A stretch of 5,017 bases of DNA from Dehalococcoidales bacterium (lineage in GTDB: Bacteria; Chloroflexota; Dehalococcoidia; Dehalococcoidales; Fen-1064): positions 1-5,017 of the forward strand of contig JAQTOJ010000159.1 in the NCBI GenBank assembly GCA_028713395.1, read 5' to 3'. Positions 1 through 4,643 of this stretch are shown in pieces. Position 1 is the first letter of the stretch; each line of letters starts with the position of its first letter. Made by a program: the position numbers and the translations under genes. The notes under the pieces were generated by a model. That model saw nothing but the letters and a program-made list of their open reading frames with translations. It did not search any database and had not been told where the DNA came from.

Positions 1-50
1 GTATTCAGAATAAAGTATATCTTATGTTAAGGCTGGACGGCAAGGATAAA

Positions 51-92
51 CAGCGGTCAGCTTTCAGCCATCAGCGGTCAACATTTAGCAAC
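51..92. repeat. Two-copy imperfect 21-bp tandem repeat
   Basis: Two adjacent 21-base units (51-71 and 72-92) both begin CAGCGGTCA and agree at 16 of 21 positions by hand alignment. The unit has the TCAGC-rich look of short dispersed intergenic repeats. A 50-codon ATG frame crosses it but has no ribosome binding site. I do not recognise a named family. Confidence 0.45.
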
Positions 93-114
93 CGGCTGCT
101 GGAAATGCCAGCCG
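93..114. repeat. Small GC-rich inverted repeat
   Basis: CGGCTG (93-98) is complementary to CAGCCG (109-114). An alternative inner hairpin pairs GCTGG (98-102) with CCAGC (108-112). No T-run follows on either strand, so it is not a canonical intrinsic terminator. It may be part of the repeat cluster just to its left. Confidence 0.35.
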
Positions 115-216
115 AGCACACCCCTGATAACAACTCAAAACAATCCCATGCAAAACTACAAGGGAAATATCTGTAAATGCTAACAGGCCACGGTAACAGG
201 CAAAAGTTGTTTTTTG

Positions 217-240
217 GATTCCCTCTTTCGAGGGAACGAC
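217..240. repeat. REP-like palindrome downstream of the ZIP gene
   Basis: TTCCCTC (219-225), loop TTTC, GAGGGAA (230-236) form a perfect 7-bp stem with a 4-base loop. The form GGATTCCC-N-GGGAAyGAC resembles widespread bacterial intergenic palindromes of the GGATTCCC(G)...(C)GGGAAT type. It lies 19 bases past the stop codon of the minus-strand transporter gene. On the minus strand an A-rich run follows the hairpin, not a T-run, so intrinsic termination is not supported, although the hairpin could protect the mRNA 3' end. Confidence 0.5.
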
Positions 241-255
241 AAGTGAAATGGGGGA

Positions 256-1002
256 TTACTCGACGAGCAGCAATAAAGACATGAGGCCAATGCCGCCGAC
301 GATGGCAAAGAACTGGAGAATGGAGACGGAGAGGTTATCGGACTGGTCGTGGAGTTCGGGGATGAGATCGGAACCGGCGATATAGATAAAACCGCCAGCG
401 GTGACCGCCAGCATGACCGATGAATAGTTGCCCAGCCTGGTCCCTATCAACAGCGAAATGCCTGCCCCGACCAAAGACGTCAAAGCCGTCAGGAAGTTGA
501 ACAACAGGGCTTTTTTAGTCGAAAAACCGGCGTGCACCAGTATGGAAAAATCCCCGATCTCCTGGGGAATTTCATGCAGCAGGACGGCGAGGGTGGTGGT
601 AATGCCGAGGGGAATGTTGACCATGTAGCTCGCGCCGATGAGCATACCGTCAATGAGGTTGTGCACACCGTCCCCGACCAAATTGAGGGTAGCGACCGGA
701 TGCACGTGTTGTTCCGAGGTGGGCACGTGGCAGTGACGCCAGCGGATGAATTTTTCCAGCGCAAAGAAGAGCATGACACCGCCCATAATCAGCAGCGCGG
801 TGGTGAGGGTATCACCCAGTTCCGCGTAAGCCTGCGGCACGAGATGAATGAAGGCATCGCCAATCAAGCCGCCGACAGCAAAACTCACTAAAAAGAGGAG
901 CGCTTTTTGCAGTTTGGGACCCTGAAAGGAAAGAAAAATAACGCCGATCAGAGACACCAGGCTCACAATAAAGACGCTGAGAAACGCGTAGGCAGCTACC
1001 AT
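256..1002 (-). CDS. ZIP-family divalent metal transporter
   Basis: Inner-membrane transporter of the ZIP family (ZupT/GufA-like), predicted to import Zn2+ or another divalent metal. The 248-residue product is nearly all hydrophobic helices, about the usual size for a compact eight-helix bacterial ZIP. Numbering from the ATG at 1002, residue pair D49/H53 lies in the second helix region. The hallmark binding motifs are HNLIDG (H114, N115, D118) in the fourth helix and HEIPQE (H143, E144, E148) in the fifth. A further conserved-looking stretch, SDLIPELHD, follows at about 211-219. A His-containing loop (H90, H92, H99, H101) sits between helices 3 and 4, as in many ZIPs. An upstream GTG at 1008 is in frame, but GGAG (1010-1013) is only 1 base from it and 7 bases from the ATG, so the ATG is preferred. 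It appears monocistronic. The metal is inferred from the family, and the sequence does not fix zinc over iron or manganese. Confidence 0.93.
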   Translation of the reverse strand: MVAAYAFLSVFIVSLVSLIGVIFLSFQGPKLQKALLFLVSFAVGGLIGDAFIHLVPQAYAELGDTLTTALLIMGGVMLFFALEKFIRWRHCHVPTSEQHVHPVATLNLVGDGVHNLIDGMLIGASYMVNIPLGITTTLAVLLHEIPQEIGDFSILVHAGFSTKKALLFNFLTALTSLVGAGISLLIGTRLGNYSSVMLAVTAGGFIYIAGSDLIPELHDQSDNLSVSILQFFAIVGGIGLMSLLLLVE

Positions 1003-1009
1003 GAACACA

Positions 1010-1013
1010 CTCC
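1010..1013 (-). promoter_or_regulatory. Shine-Dalgarno site deciding the ZIP start
   Basis: GGAG on the minus strand sits 7 bases before the ATG ending at 1002, an ideal spacing, and 1 base before the alternative GTG at 1008. It therefore supports the shorter 248-residue protein. Confidence 0.7.
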
Positions 1014-1047
1014 AAGGAAATCAGCCGAAATTCAGGCTCGTGGAATC

Positions 1048-1076
1048 ATTAAACTATAAATGAGAGGGAATTGCAA
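1048..1076 (-). promoter_or_regulatory. Candidate sigma70 promoter of the ZIP gene
   Basis: On the minus strand, TTGCAA (1071-1076, four of six matches to TTGACA) and TTTAAT (1048-1053, five of six matches to TATAAT) are separated by exactly 17 bases. This predicts a start near 1041 and a leader of about 40 bases before the ATG at 1002. I see no clear Zur- or MntR-type palindrome over it. The call is by eye only. Confidence 0.4.
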
Positions 1077-1163
1077 TACTGGGAGGAGAAAGAAATTGAC
1101 AGAGTGAAATAGCACAGAACATACAAGATACCTATTCAACCCGTGAGCCCTAGAGCCAAGAAG

Positions 1164-1194
1164 AAAAAAATTATTGTTTACAGTTGACAATAAT
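1164..1194 (-). terminator. Rho-independent terminator of the UbiA-like gene
   Basis: Just past the TAG stop at 1201-1203, the minus strand has a perfect 8-bp inverted repeat, ATTATTGT/ACAATAAT (1187-1194 and 1170-1177), with a 9-base loop. It runs straight into seven T residues (1164-1170, the first shared with the stem) and then a C/T-rich tail. The stem is AT-rich and so fairly weak, but position, symmetry and T-run all fit an intrinsic terminator ending the leftward transcript. Confidence 0.7.
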
Positions 1195-1200
1195 CGGTGA

Positions 1201-2652
1201 CTATTCAACGTTCATTGTCGGACTAAAAAGTAAGCGATTTATTGTTTTGATACATTTTATAATGTTTCCTTTCACATTTATCATCTTGATCTCCTCGTAG
1301 GTGATATCCATAAAAAGAGCTCCGATAAAAACGGGAGCGATTAGTGTTATTAATAAAACCTCAAAATGTACTGGGATCAATACCCATATAATAATAAACC
1401 CTGCAATAATACTTGACGATAAATACAGACGTATTTTTTGAATATTATCGATTTTCGAGAACAATATAACTAGTCCCATCCCGAGTATTAATCCAATTAC
1501 TCCATTAATCAAATTTTGTTGTACGAAACTATTTGAGTAGATTATTGCAATAACAATCCCGATTGGGAAAAGCGTCAAATTAGCTACAATCTGTATTTTC
1601 CGATTATATCGTATGAACCAGTCATCCGTCTTCACTATCTTGAATTTTTGGAGAAATTGGCTATTTGCACGCCAATATGCGGAAAGAAAAACAAATGCAA
1701 AAACAATAGTCCAAGATACAACTAAAAATAACAGGGTGAAATCATAATGCGCCGCGGTCCACATTACAACCAATACCCCTAAGGCAGCCCTTTCACCATA
1801 TCTGAGTGCGGTTAGAATAAGCTGACGAATTTGTTTCTTTTTGGCCCAATAATCATAGATATATTGACCAATGTAAGTGAATACGACTAAAAATAACAAC
1901 CACCAAATTCTATAAGTAAAATAAAGACAGATTGTTATAAATAAAGTCAATATTGTTCTAAAAATAAACAGTCCCTTACCAAAGGTCTCCGCCTTATATT
2001 TGGCAAGATGGCGGAGTTTTTTATGAGGATGTTGTGAGTCTGATTCTATATCTCGTATATCGTTCCAGACATAAGTTGTCTGTTTTGCGAACAGTTCGAA
2101 ACACAAAAACACCCCAATAATCGGAATAACATGTACTGTCTTTATAGGAACATTGAGGACTACAATCGTGAACACAAATGCTACTACGAATAGTGAACCC
2201 TTAATTACAAAATCGAGAGGCCGGGGTAACAAAGAATACCGCATATAACGGAATAGAATGACGATGGGGCTCTCCGTTACTACTTCGGAGTGTCGTTTTA
2301 TCCAATATTCGTACTGTTTACGCCCTGATGTTTGAAGTTTAATAATACAATAAACCATCCCAGAAAACAGGATAGTTTCGAAAATAAAAAATAATGTTAT
2401 TCTACCTATCGGGACTAGTGGAGTAATCATTTTTAACCCAGAATACCCTATCCACACTAAACAAAAGTGAATCGTAGCTGCAGACAAGAATATTAACAAT
2501 AGTAACACTTGAAAAGATTTTAACCCGGTGCGGTGACTCCACAATCCTTTTGCTTGTGCATTTTCGTAGTTAAACATTCTTATACTCATCATCTGAGAAA
2601 TAGTTTTTTCAAGATCCCGAATATAATAACTTCGAAATATCATTACGGTCAT
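1201..2652 (-). CDS. UbiA-like polytopic membrane protein (C-terminal part of an interrupted frame)
   Basis: A 483-residue very hydrophobic protein with roughly twelve potential membrane segments. The key signature is N197-D198-x-x-D201-x-x-x-D205 followed by QHPHKKLRHLA. This matches the first Asp-rich motif of UbiA-family prenyltransferases, and most closely the NDxxDxxxDxxHPxKxxRPIA form of decaprenyl-phosphate phosphoribosyltransferase-like members. In the family this motif binds Mg2+ and the phosphorylated substrate. UbiA-like helices span about 149-326, and more follow to about 450. The second Asp-rich motif expected after the fifth helix is not recognisable: the region around YDYWAKKK...YWRANSQF lacks a DxxxD. 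Residues 47-105 hold two helices outside the usual UbiA fold. The ATG has no Shine-Dalgarno site and follows the stop of the 98-residue frame by one codon in the same frame, so it may be an internal Met of one longer protein. Catalytic activity is uncertain. No neighbour identifies a substrate. Confidence 0.6.
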   Translation of the reverse strand: MTVMIFRSYYIRDLEKTISQMMSIRMFNYENAQAKGLWSHRTGLKSFQVLLLLIFLSAATIHFCLVWIGYSGLKMITPLVPIGRITLFFIFETILFSGMVYCIIKLQTSGRKQYEYWIKRHSEVVTESPIVILFRYMRYSLLPRPLDFVIKGSLFVVAFVFTIVVLNVPIKTVHVIPIIGVFLCFELFAKQTTYVWNDIRDIESDSQHPHKKLRHLAKYKAETFGKGLFIFRTILTLFITICLYFTYRIWWLLFLVVFTYIGQYIYDYWAKKKQIRQLILTALRYGERAALGVLVVMWTAAHYDFTLLFLVVSWTIVFAFVFLSAYWRANSQFLQKFKIVKTDDWFIRYNRKIQIVANLTLFPIGIVIAIIYSNSFVQQNLINGVIGLILGMGLVILFSKIDNIQKIRLYLSSSIIAGFIIIWVLIPVHFEVLLITLIAPVFIGALFMDITYEEIKMINVKGNIIKCIKTINRLLFSPTMNVE

Positions 2653-2655
2653 TAC

Positions 2656-2658
2656 TTA
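2656..2658 (-). other. In-frame TAA splitting one long membrane-protein frame
   Basis: The start codons at 2952 and 2652 are exactly 300 bases apart, so both frames are in phase. The only interruption is this TAA, followed by GTA and ATG. Without it the frame would be 583 codons. Possible causes are a nonsense mutation in a decaying gene, a sequencing error (one base from TAC, TAT, CAA, GAA or AAA), stop-codon readthrough, or a true two-gene arrangement using TAAGTAATG for reinitiation. Confidence 0.7.
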
Positions 2659-2952
2659 GAATACAAGAGAATATGGGATCACAAACGCAGTCGAAAGCAA
2701 CCAGTACACTGCTTCGTAAATTCCACTAATAGAAGGTGAAACTTGAGATTGGCTTGAGAATCCTTCGATAAACTTCGGGAGTATGTAAGCTACAATTCCT
2801 ATGAACAACGCAACAGCCACACCAGTAATTTGCATCACCATACTATATGAATTACTATCCTGGTCTACCCTTTTTTGATATTCCTGAAATAGCTTATCAA
2901 GTATATTCGTATCCGGATCGTTGGATAGATTGGGTAAATTCGCGTCGTCCAT
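2656..2952 (-). CDS. Short membrane protein, N-terminal part of the interrupted UbiA-like frame
   Basis: A 98-residue product from an ATG with a good GGAG site (2960-2963, spacing 7). Residues 1-37 are polar and acidic, probably cytoplasmic. A helix follows at about 38-60 (MVMQITGVAVALFIGIVAY), and a second hydrophobic stretch begins at about 79 and is still running when the frame ends at F98. Stopping in mid-helix is odd for a free-standing protein. After TAA and one GTA codon the frame continues as the 483-residue protein, whose first residues (MTVMIFRSYYIRDLEKTI) read naturally as the end of that helix plus an amphipathic segment. I therefore think it is the N-terminal portion of a single protein of about 580 residues. 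It could instead be a real small partner, co-translated by termination-reinitiation. I do not recognise a family. Confidence 0.6.
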   Translation of the reverse strand: MDDANLPNLSNDPDTNILDKLFQEYQKRVDQDSNSYSMVMQITGVAVALFIGIVAYILPKFIEGFSSQSQVSPSISGIYEAVYWLLSTAFVIPYSLVF

Positions 2953-2959
2953 AAATTAA

Positions 2960-2963
2960 CTCC
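2960..2963 (-). promoter_or_regulatory. Shine-Dalgarno site of the 98-residue frame
   Basis: GGAG on the minus strand lies 7 bases before the ATG at 2952. It is the only good ribosome binding site for the interrupted membrane gene. The downstream ATG at 2652 is preceded by an AT-rich stretch with no such site. Confidence 0.6.
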
Positions 2964-3410
2964 GTCGTGCCACATTGAGCAAAAAAGTTTTACATCACAC
3001 CTCTTCTTGTTACTAGAGATATTTTTTAGGGGATGTACGCCCCACCATTGTACTGCAAGCCATGTTTCCTAATTCTTCTCACGTATCTAAGAACAGCTAG
3101 ATTATATACCTCGTTTTGTAATAAAGCAACATATTAGATTAATGCATAGAATAGATGTACTCAAACAGATGTGACTTGTTTGCTAACCGCCGTCGCCCCC
3201 GGAAGTGCCGCTGCCAGTGGTGAACTGCCACTAGAAGGGGTGCGGACATCTGGTGGTATCGGTATTCATCGCGGATTACTGCCGCGTGAAGATGAATGAC
3301 AGTCGCCGTAGGAACCGTTGGCTTTGGCCGCATCCGGTATACAAGGCCTGTTAAAATTCTAAGACAACCCGGGATGACACCATAGCGTGAGGATAATTCT
3401 GAAATCAGGC
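2964..3410. other. Gene-free region with a GC-rich structured patch
   Basis: No frame here has a start, ribosome site and protein-like composition together. The left part (to about 3170) is AT-rich and should contain the promoter of the leftward membrane gene, though I could not settle on a -35/-10 pair. From about 3180 to 3350 GC rises sharply and inverted repeats appear. One is AGTGG/CCACT (3216-3220, 3228-3232). A nested structure pairs CGCGG/CCGCG (3270-3274, 3282-3286) inside ATTCAT/ATGAAT (3264-3269, 3292-3297). The patch could be a relic gene, a structured RNA or a mobile-element remnant. I recognise none of the common bacterial RNAs in it. Confidence 0.4.
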
Positions 3411-3431
3411 AAAAAGATAAAACGGTTTTAT
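3411..3431 (-). terminator. Possible terminator of the original tRNA-Arg gene
   Basis: Downstream of the tRNA CCA on the minus strand there is a perfect AT-rich palindrome, ATAAAAC-C-GTTTTAT (3417-3431), followed by C and five T residues (3411-3415). With a realistic loop it gives a 5-bp stem. It is weak, but its place fits a tRNA transcript terminator kept in the chromosomal flank. Confidence 0.35.
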
Positions 3432-3455
3432 AAAAGAAAAAGGGAGCGGTAAAAC

Positions 3456-3500
3456 TGGTATCCCTGGTCGGATTCGAACCGACGACCCGCTGCTTAGAAG
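3456..3500 (-). tRNA. tRNA-Arg(UCU) 3' fragment, probable att site
   Basis: On the minus strand the 3' part of a tRNA is perfect. It has anticodon loop CTTCTAA (3494-3500, anticodon TCT, plus-strand AGA 3496-3498), stem strand GCAGC (3489-3493), variable loop GGGTC, T-stem GTCGG/CCGAC (3479-3483 and 3467-3471) around TTCGAAT, acceptor strand CAGGGAT (3460-3466), discriminator A and encoded CCA (3456-3458). The 5' half is missing. The bases just upstream (AGTGT) pair poorly with GCAGC, and no D-arm or ATCCCTG acceptor strand is present. It cannot be a working tRNA. A 3' tRNA fragment starting in the anticodon loop is the usual product of tyrosine-recombinase integration into a tRNA gene. In this orientation the element lies to the right, with the intact tRNA beyond 5017. 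Confidence 0.85.
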
Positions 3501-3509
3501 ACACTAAGC
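3492..3509. repeat. Inverted repeat at the tRNA fragment boundary
   Basis: GCTTAG (3492-3497) and CTAAGC (3504-3509) are perfect complements separated by 6 bases. They straddle the point where tRNA homology stops, in the anticodon loop. Recombinase core sites often show such symmetry, but a 6-bp repeat can arise by chance. Confidence 0.4.
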
Positions 3510-3571
3510 TGACAAGTCAAACATTTGTTCTAGTTTTACACTGAAGCGGATAGAATTTTCGCCATCCTCCT

Positions 3572-3595
3572 CAATAAGTCAATAGTTCAATTGTT
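3572..3595. repeat. Three degenerate 8-bp tandem repeats
   Basis: CAATAAGT, CAATAGTT and CAATTGTT follow one another without gaps between the nuclease-like gene and the tRNA fragment. Short direct repeats next to an attachment core can be recombination-protein arm sites, but in an AT-rich spacer this is only suggestive. Confidence 0.3.
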
Positions 3596-3606
3596 CTATA
3601 ATGGCA

Positions 3607-4398
3607 TCAATTAGATTCTATGGCCGGTGGGATTGTTTGCGTCGATGATATTGGAACAGGCGGTTTAGATTTTTTACTGGCTTTCGATGGCAAACTGACC
3701 TTGATATTGCCCAGTTCGGATATCGCCGATTCATTTAGTAGACGTCGGACCGCGCCAACGATTTCTTCTGGAGTCACAGAGACATCGGTAGTTCTTTTCA
3801 ATTCCCTACGAATCGACGAAATGGAATTTTCAGACAGAATTATTTTCAAGACGTTATGTGGGATCAGGACGCTACTCTTCAGCCAGAGCTGACCAAGTCC
3901 GCCTTTTTTCAGATTCTTATAGCCGATTATTTCAAACTTTCCAGCCAAATCCTGGAAGTCATCGGTCATAAGGTTCCACTGTTCGAGCAACGTTGTTTCT
4001 GGAGGCTTACCGAAGGTTATATGGAAGAGCTGCCAATGCTGACCGTTAGTCAGGATCACCCATTCGCAGCCGGCATTGATAGCGTATCCGGCTGCCTGCT
4101 TGATGTGCTTGGGTGCCAACTCCGTCGTAACTCGTTTTATTTCGATTAACGCCGCGGGGTGCTTAGTTTCTTCAAGGACAATCGCGAAATCACAATAATC
4201 AGTATCACCCGGATTCTCAACGGTATACTCGCGAGTAAGGTGCTTAAATTCATCATAACCCATTAAGAAGTGAAAGAGATGCTCTACTCTACGTCGAGTC
4301 TCAGCCTCATTGGCATCGATTTTAACGATACCATCAATGAGCTCGCGAGCTTCAGTTAGAGATTTCCGCGTGTTTTTGTCCATTATAGATTTCGACAT
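3607..4398 (-). CDS. Stand-alone HsdR_N-like (COG2810-type) restriction endonuclease homologue
   Basis: A 263-residue soluble protein resembling the N-terminal nuclease domain of type I restriction R subunits and the COG2810 group of predicted type IV restriction endonucleases. Numbered from the ATG at 4398, a helical start with ETRRRVEHLFHFL at about 33-45 leads to the PD-(D/E)xK core: D70 in DYCDFAIV, then E86-x-K88 in ALIEIKR, then Q101 in KQAAGYA. The stretch AGCEWVILTNGQHWQLFHI (about 109-127) is typical of this fold. No helicase or translocase domain follows. The C-terminal half is of unknown role and ends in a low-complexity Lys/Ser/Pro tail. GAGG (4407-4410), 8 bases before 4398, sets the start; an in-frame ATG at 4416 has a weaker AGGA only 4 bases away. 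No methyltransferase or specificity subunit is in view. It lies beside the att scar, so it is probably mobile-element cargo against foreign DNA; that role is inferred. Confidence 0.75.
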   Translation of the reverse strand: MSKSIMDKNTRKSLTEARELIDGIVKIDANEAETRRRVEHLFHFLMGYDEFKHLTREYTVENPGDTDYCDFAIVLEETKHPAALIEIKRVTTELAPKHIKQAAGYAINAGCEWVILTNGQHWQLFHITFGKPPETTLLEQWNLMTDDFQDLAGKFEIIGYKNLKKGGLGQLWLKSSVLIPHNVLKIILSENSISSIRRELKRTTDVSVTPEEIVGAVRRLLNESAISELGNIKVSLPSKASKKSKPPVPISSTQTIPPAIESN

Positions 4399-4406
4399 TA
4401 TCACAA

Positions 4407-4410
4407 CCTC
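4407..4410 (-). promoter_or_regulatory. Shine-Dalgarno site deciding the nuclease-like gene start
   Basis: GAGG on the minus strand is 8 bases before the ATG at 4398. It lies inside the six-codon extension that the upstream ATG at 4416 would add, which favours the shorter form. Confidence 0.55.
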
Positions 4411-4466
4411 ATTCATTCGTTCCTGTGGCTATCACTCACGACCATATTTAAGGTAAAATTTTTTTA

Positions 4467-4643
4467 GTGTTTTACGCCAGGCGGCTGAGAATAGACGATG
4501 CGGCGAAGATAGCTCAAAAAGACCCTGCAGCCGTTGCATCAGTTCTTTTTGAGCAAGGTCAGGACATTACCGTGAGCGTACAGAAGGGGAAAGCCCCGGT
4601 GTACGTCTCTGATAAAGATAAGACGAAAACGGGAGGCAAATAA
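4467..4643 (+). CDS. Small hypothetical protein, start uncertain or 5'-truncated
   Basis: The frame is open from 4452 (stop at 4449-4451) to TAA at 4641-4643. It contains no ATG; the best start is GTG at 4467, giving 58 residues, with no convincing ribosome site. From about residue 8 the product reads like ordinary protein: RIDDAAKIAQKDPAAVASVL, then GQDITVSVQKG, ending in a Lys-rich tail. Its TAA shares one base with the ATG of the next gene (TAATG), a strong sign of translational coupling and of a real coding frame. The loss of coding character at the AT-rich stretch 4447-4475 suggests the gene's 5' end was removed when the adjacent nuclease-like gene arrived, or that a non-standard start is used. 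Function unknown. Confidence 0.5.
   Translation: MFYARRLRIDDAAKIAQKDPAAVASVLFEQGQDITVSVQKGKAPVYVSDKDKTKTGGK
4631..4636 (+). promoter_or_regulatory. Strong Shine-Dalgarno site for the right-edge gene
   Basis: GGGAGG lies 6 bases before the ATG at 4643 and inside the last codons of the upstream small gene, supporting coupled translation of the pair. Confidence 0.7.

Noticed and set aside
24..176. 50-codon plus-strand ATG frame
   Set aside because: It lacks a Shine-Dalgarno site and runs through the tandem repeat and hairpin; its composition looks random.
428..891. Plus- and minus-strand frames overlapping the ZIP gene (428-628 +, 532-891 +, 489-779 -)
   Set aside because: They are alternative-frame shadows of a gene with clear ZIP motifs and have no protein-like features or ribosome sites.
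1096..1101. Perfect TTGACA on the plus strand (another at 1184-1189)
   Set aside because: No matching -10 box at 16-18 bases and no plus-strand gene downstream; the second copy lies within the terminator hairpin.
1132..1209. Direct repeat CTATTCAAC at 1132-1140 and 1201-1209
   Set aside because: Only 9 bases, one copy overlapping the stop codon of the membrane gene; no target-duplication or insertion structure between them.
2533..2739. 68-codon plus-strand frame
   Set aside because: It is antisense across the junction of the interrupted membrane gene, with no ribosome site or recognisable composition.
3356..3382. Plus-strand stretch TTCTAAG...GGGATGACACCA, faintly like a tRNA 3' end
   Set aside because: It has no T-arm or TTCGAAT loop and cannot fold as a tRNA; probably chance.
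3139..3504. 121-codon minus-strand reading frame
   Set aside because: Its beginning is the translation of the tRNA-Arg fragment (the RVVGSNPTRD signature of a T-arm), the remainder is low-quality sequence, and it has no supported start.
3557..3580. Strong GAGGAGG followed by ATG on the minus strand
   Set aside because: The ATG touches the purine run with no spacing, and the frame stops after nine codons (MAKILSASV).
3620..4149. Two plus-strand frames antisense to the nuclease-like gene
   Set aside because: They are shadows of the minus-strand gene, which carries the PD-(D/E)xK motifs and a good ribosome site.
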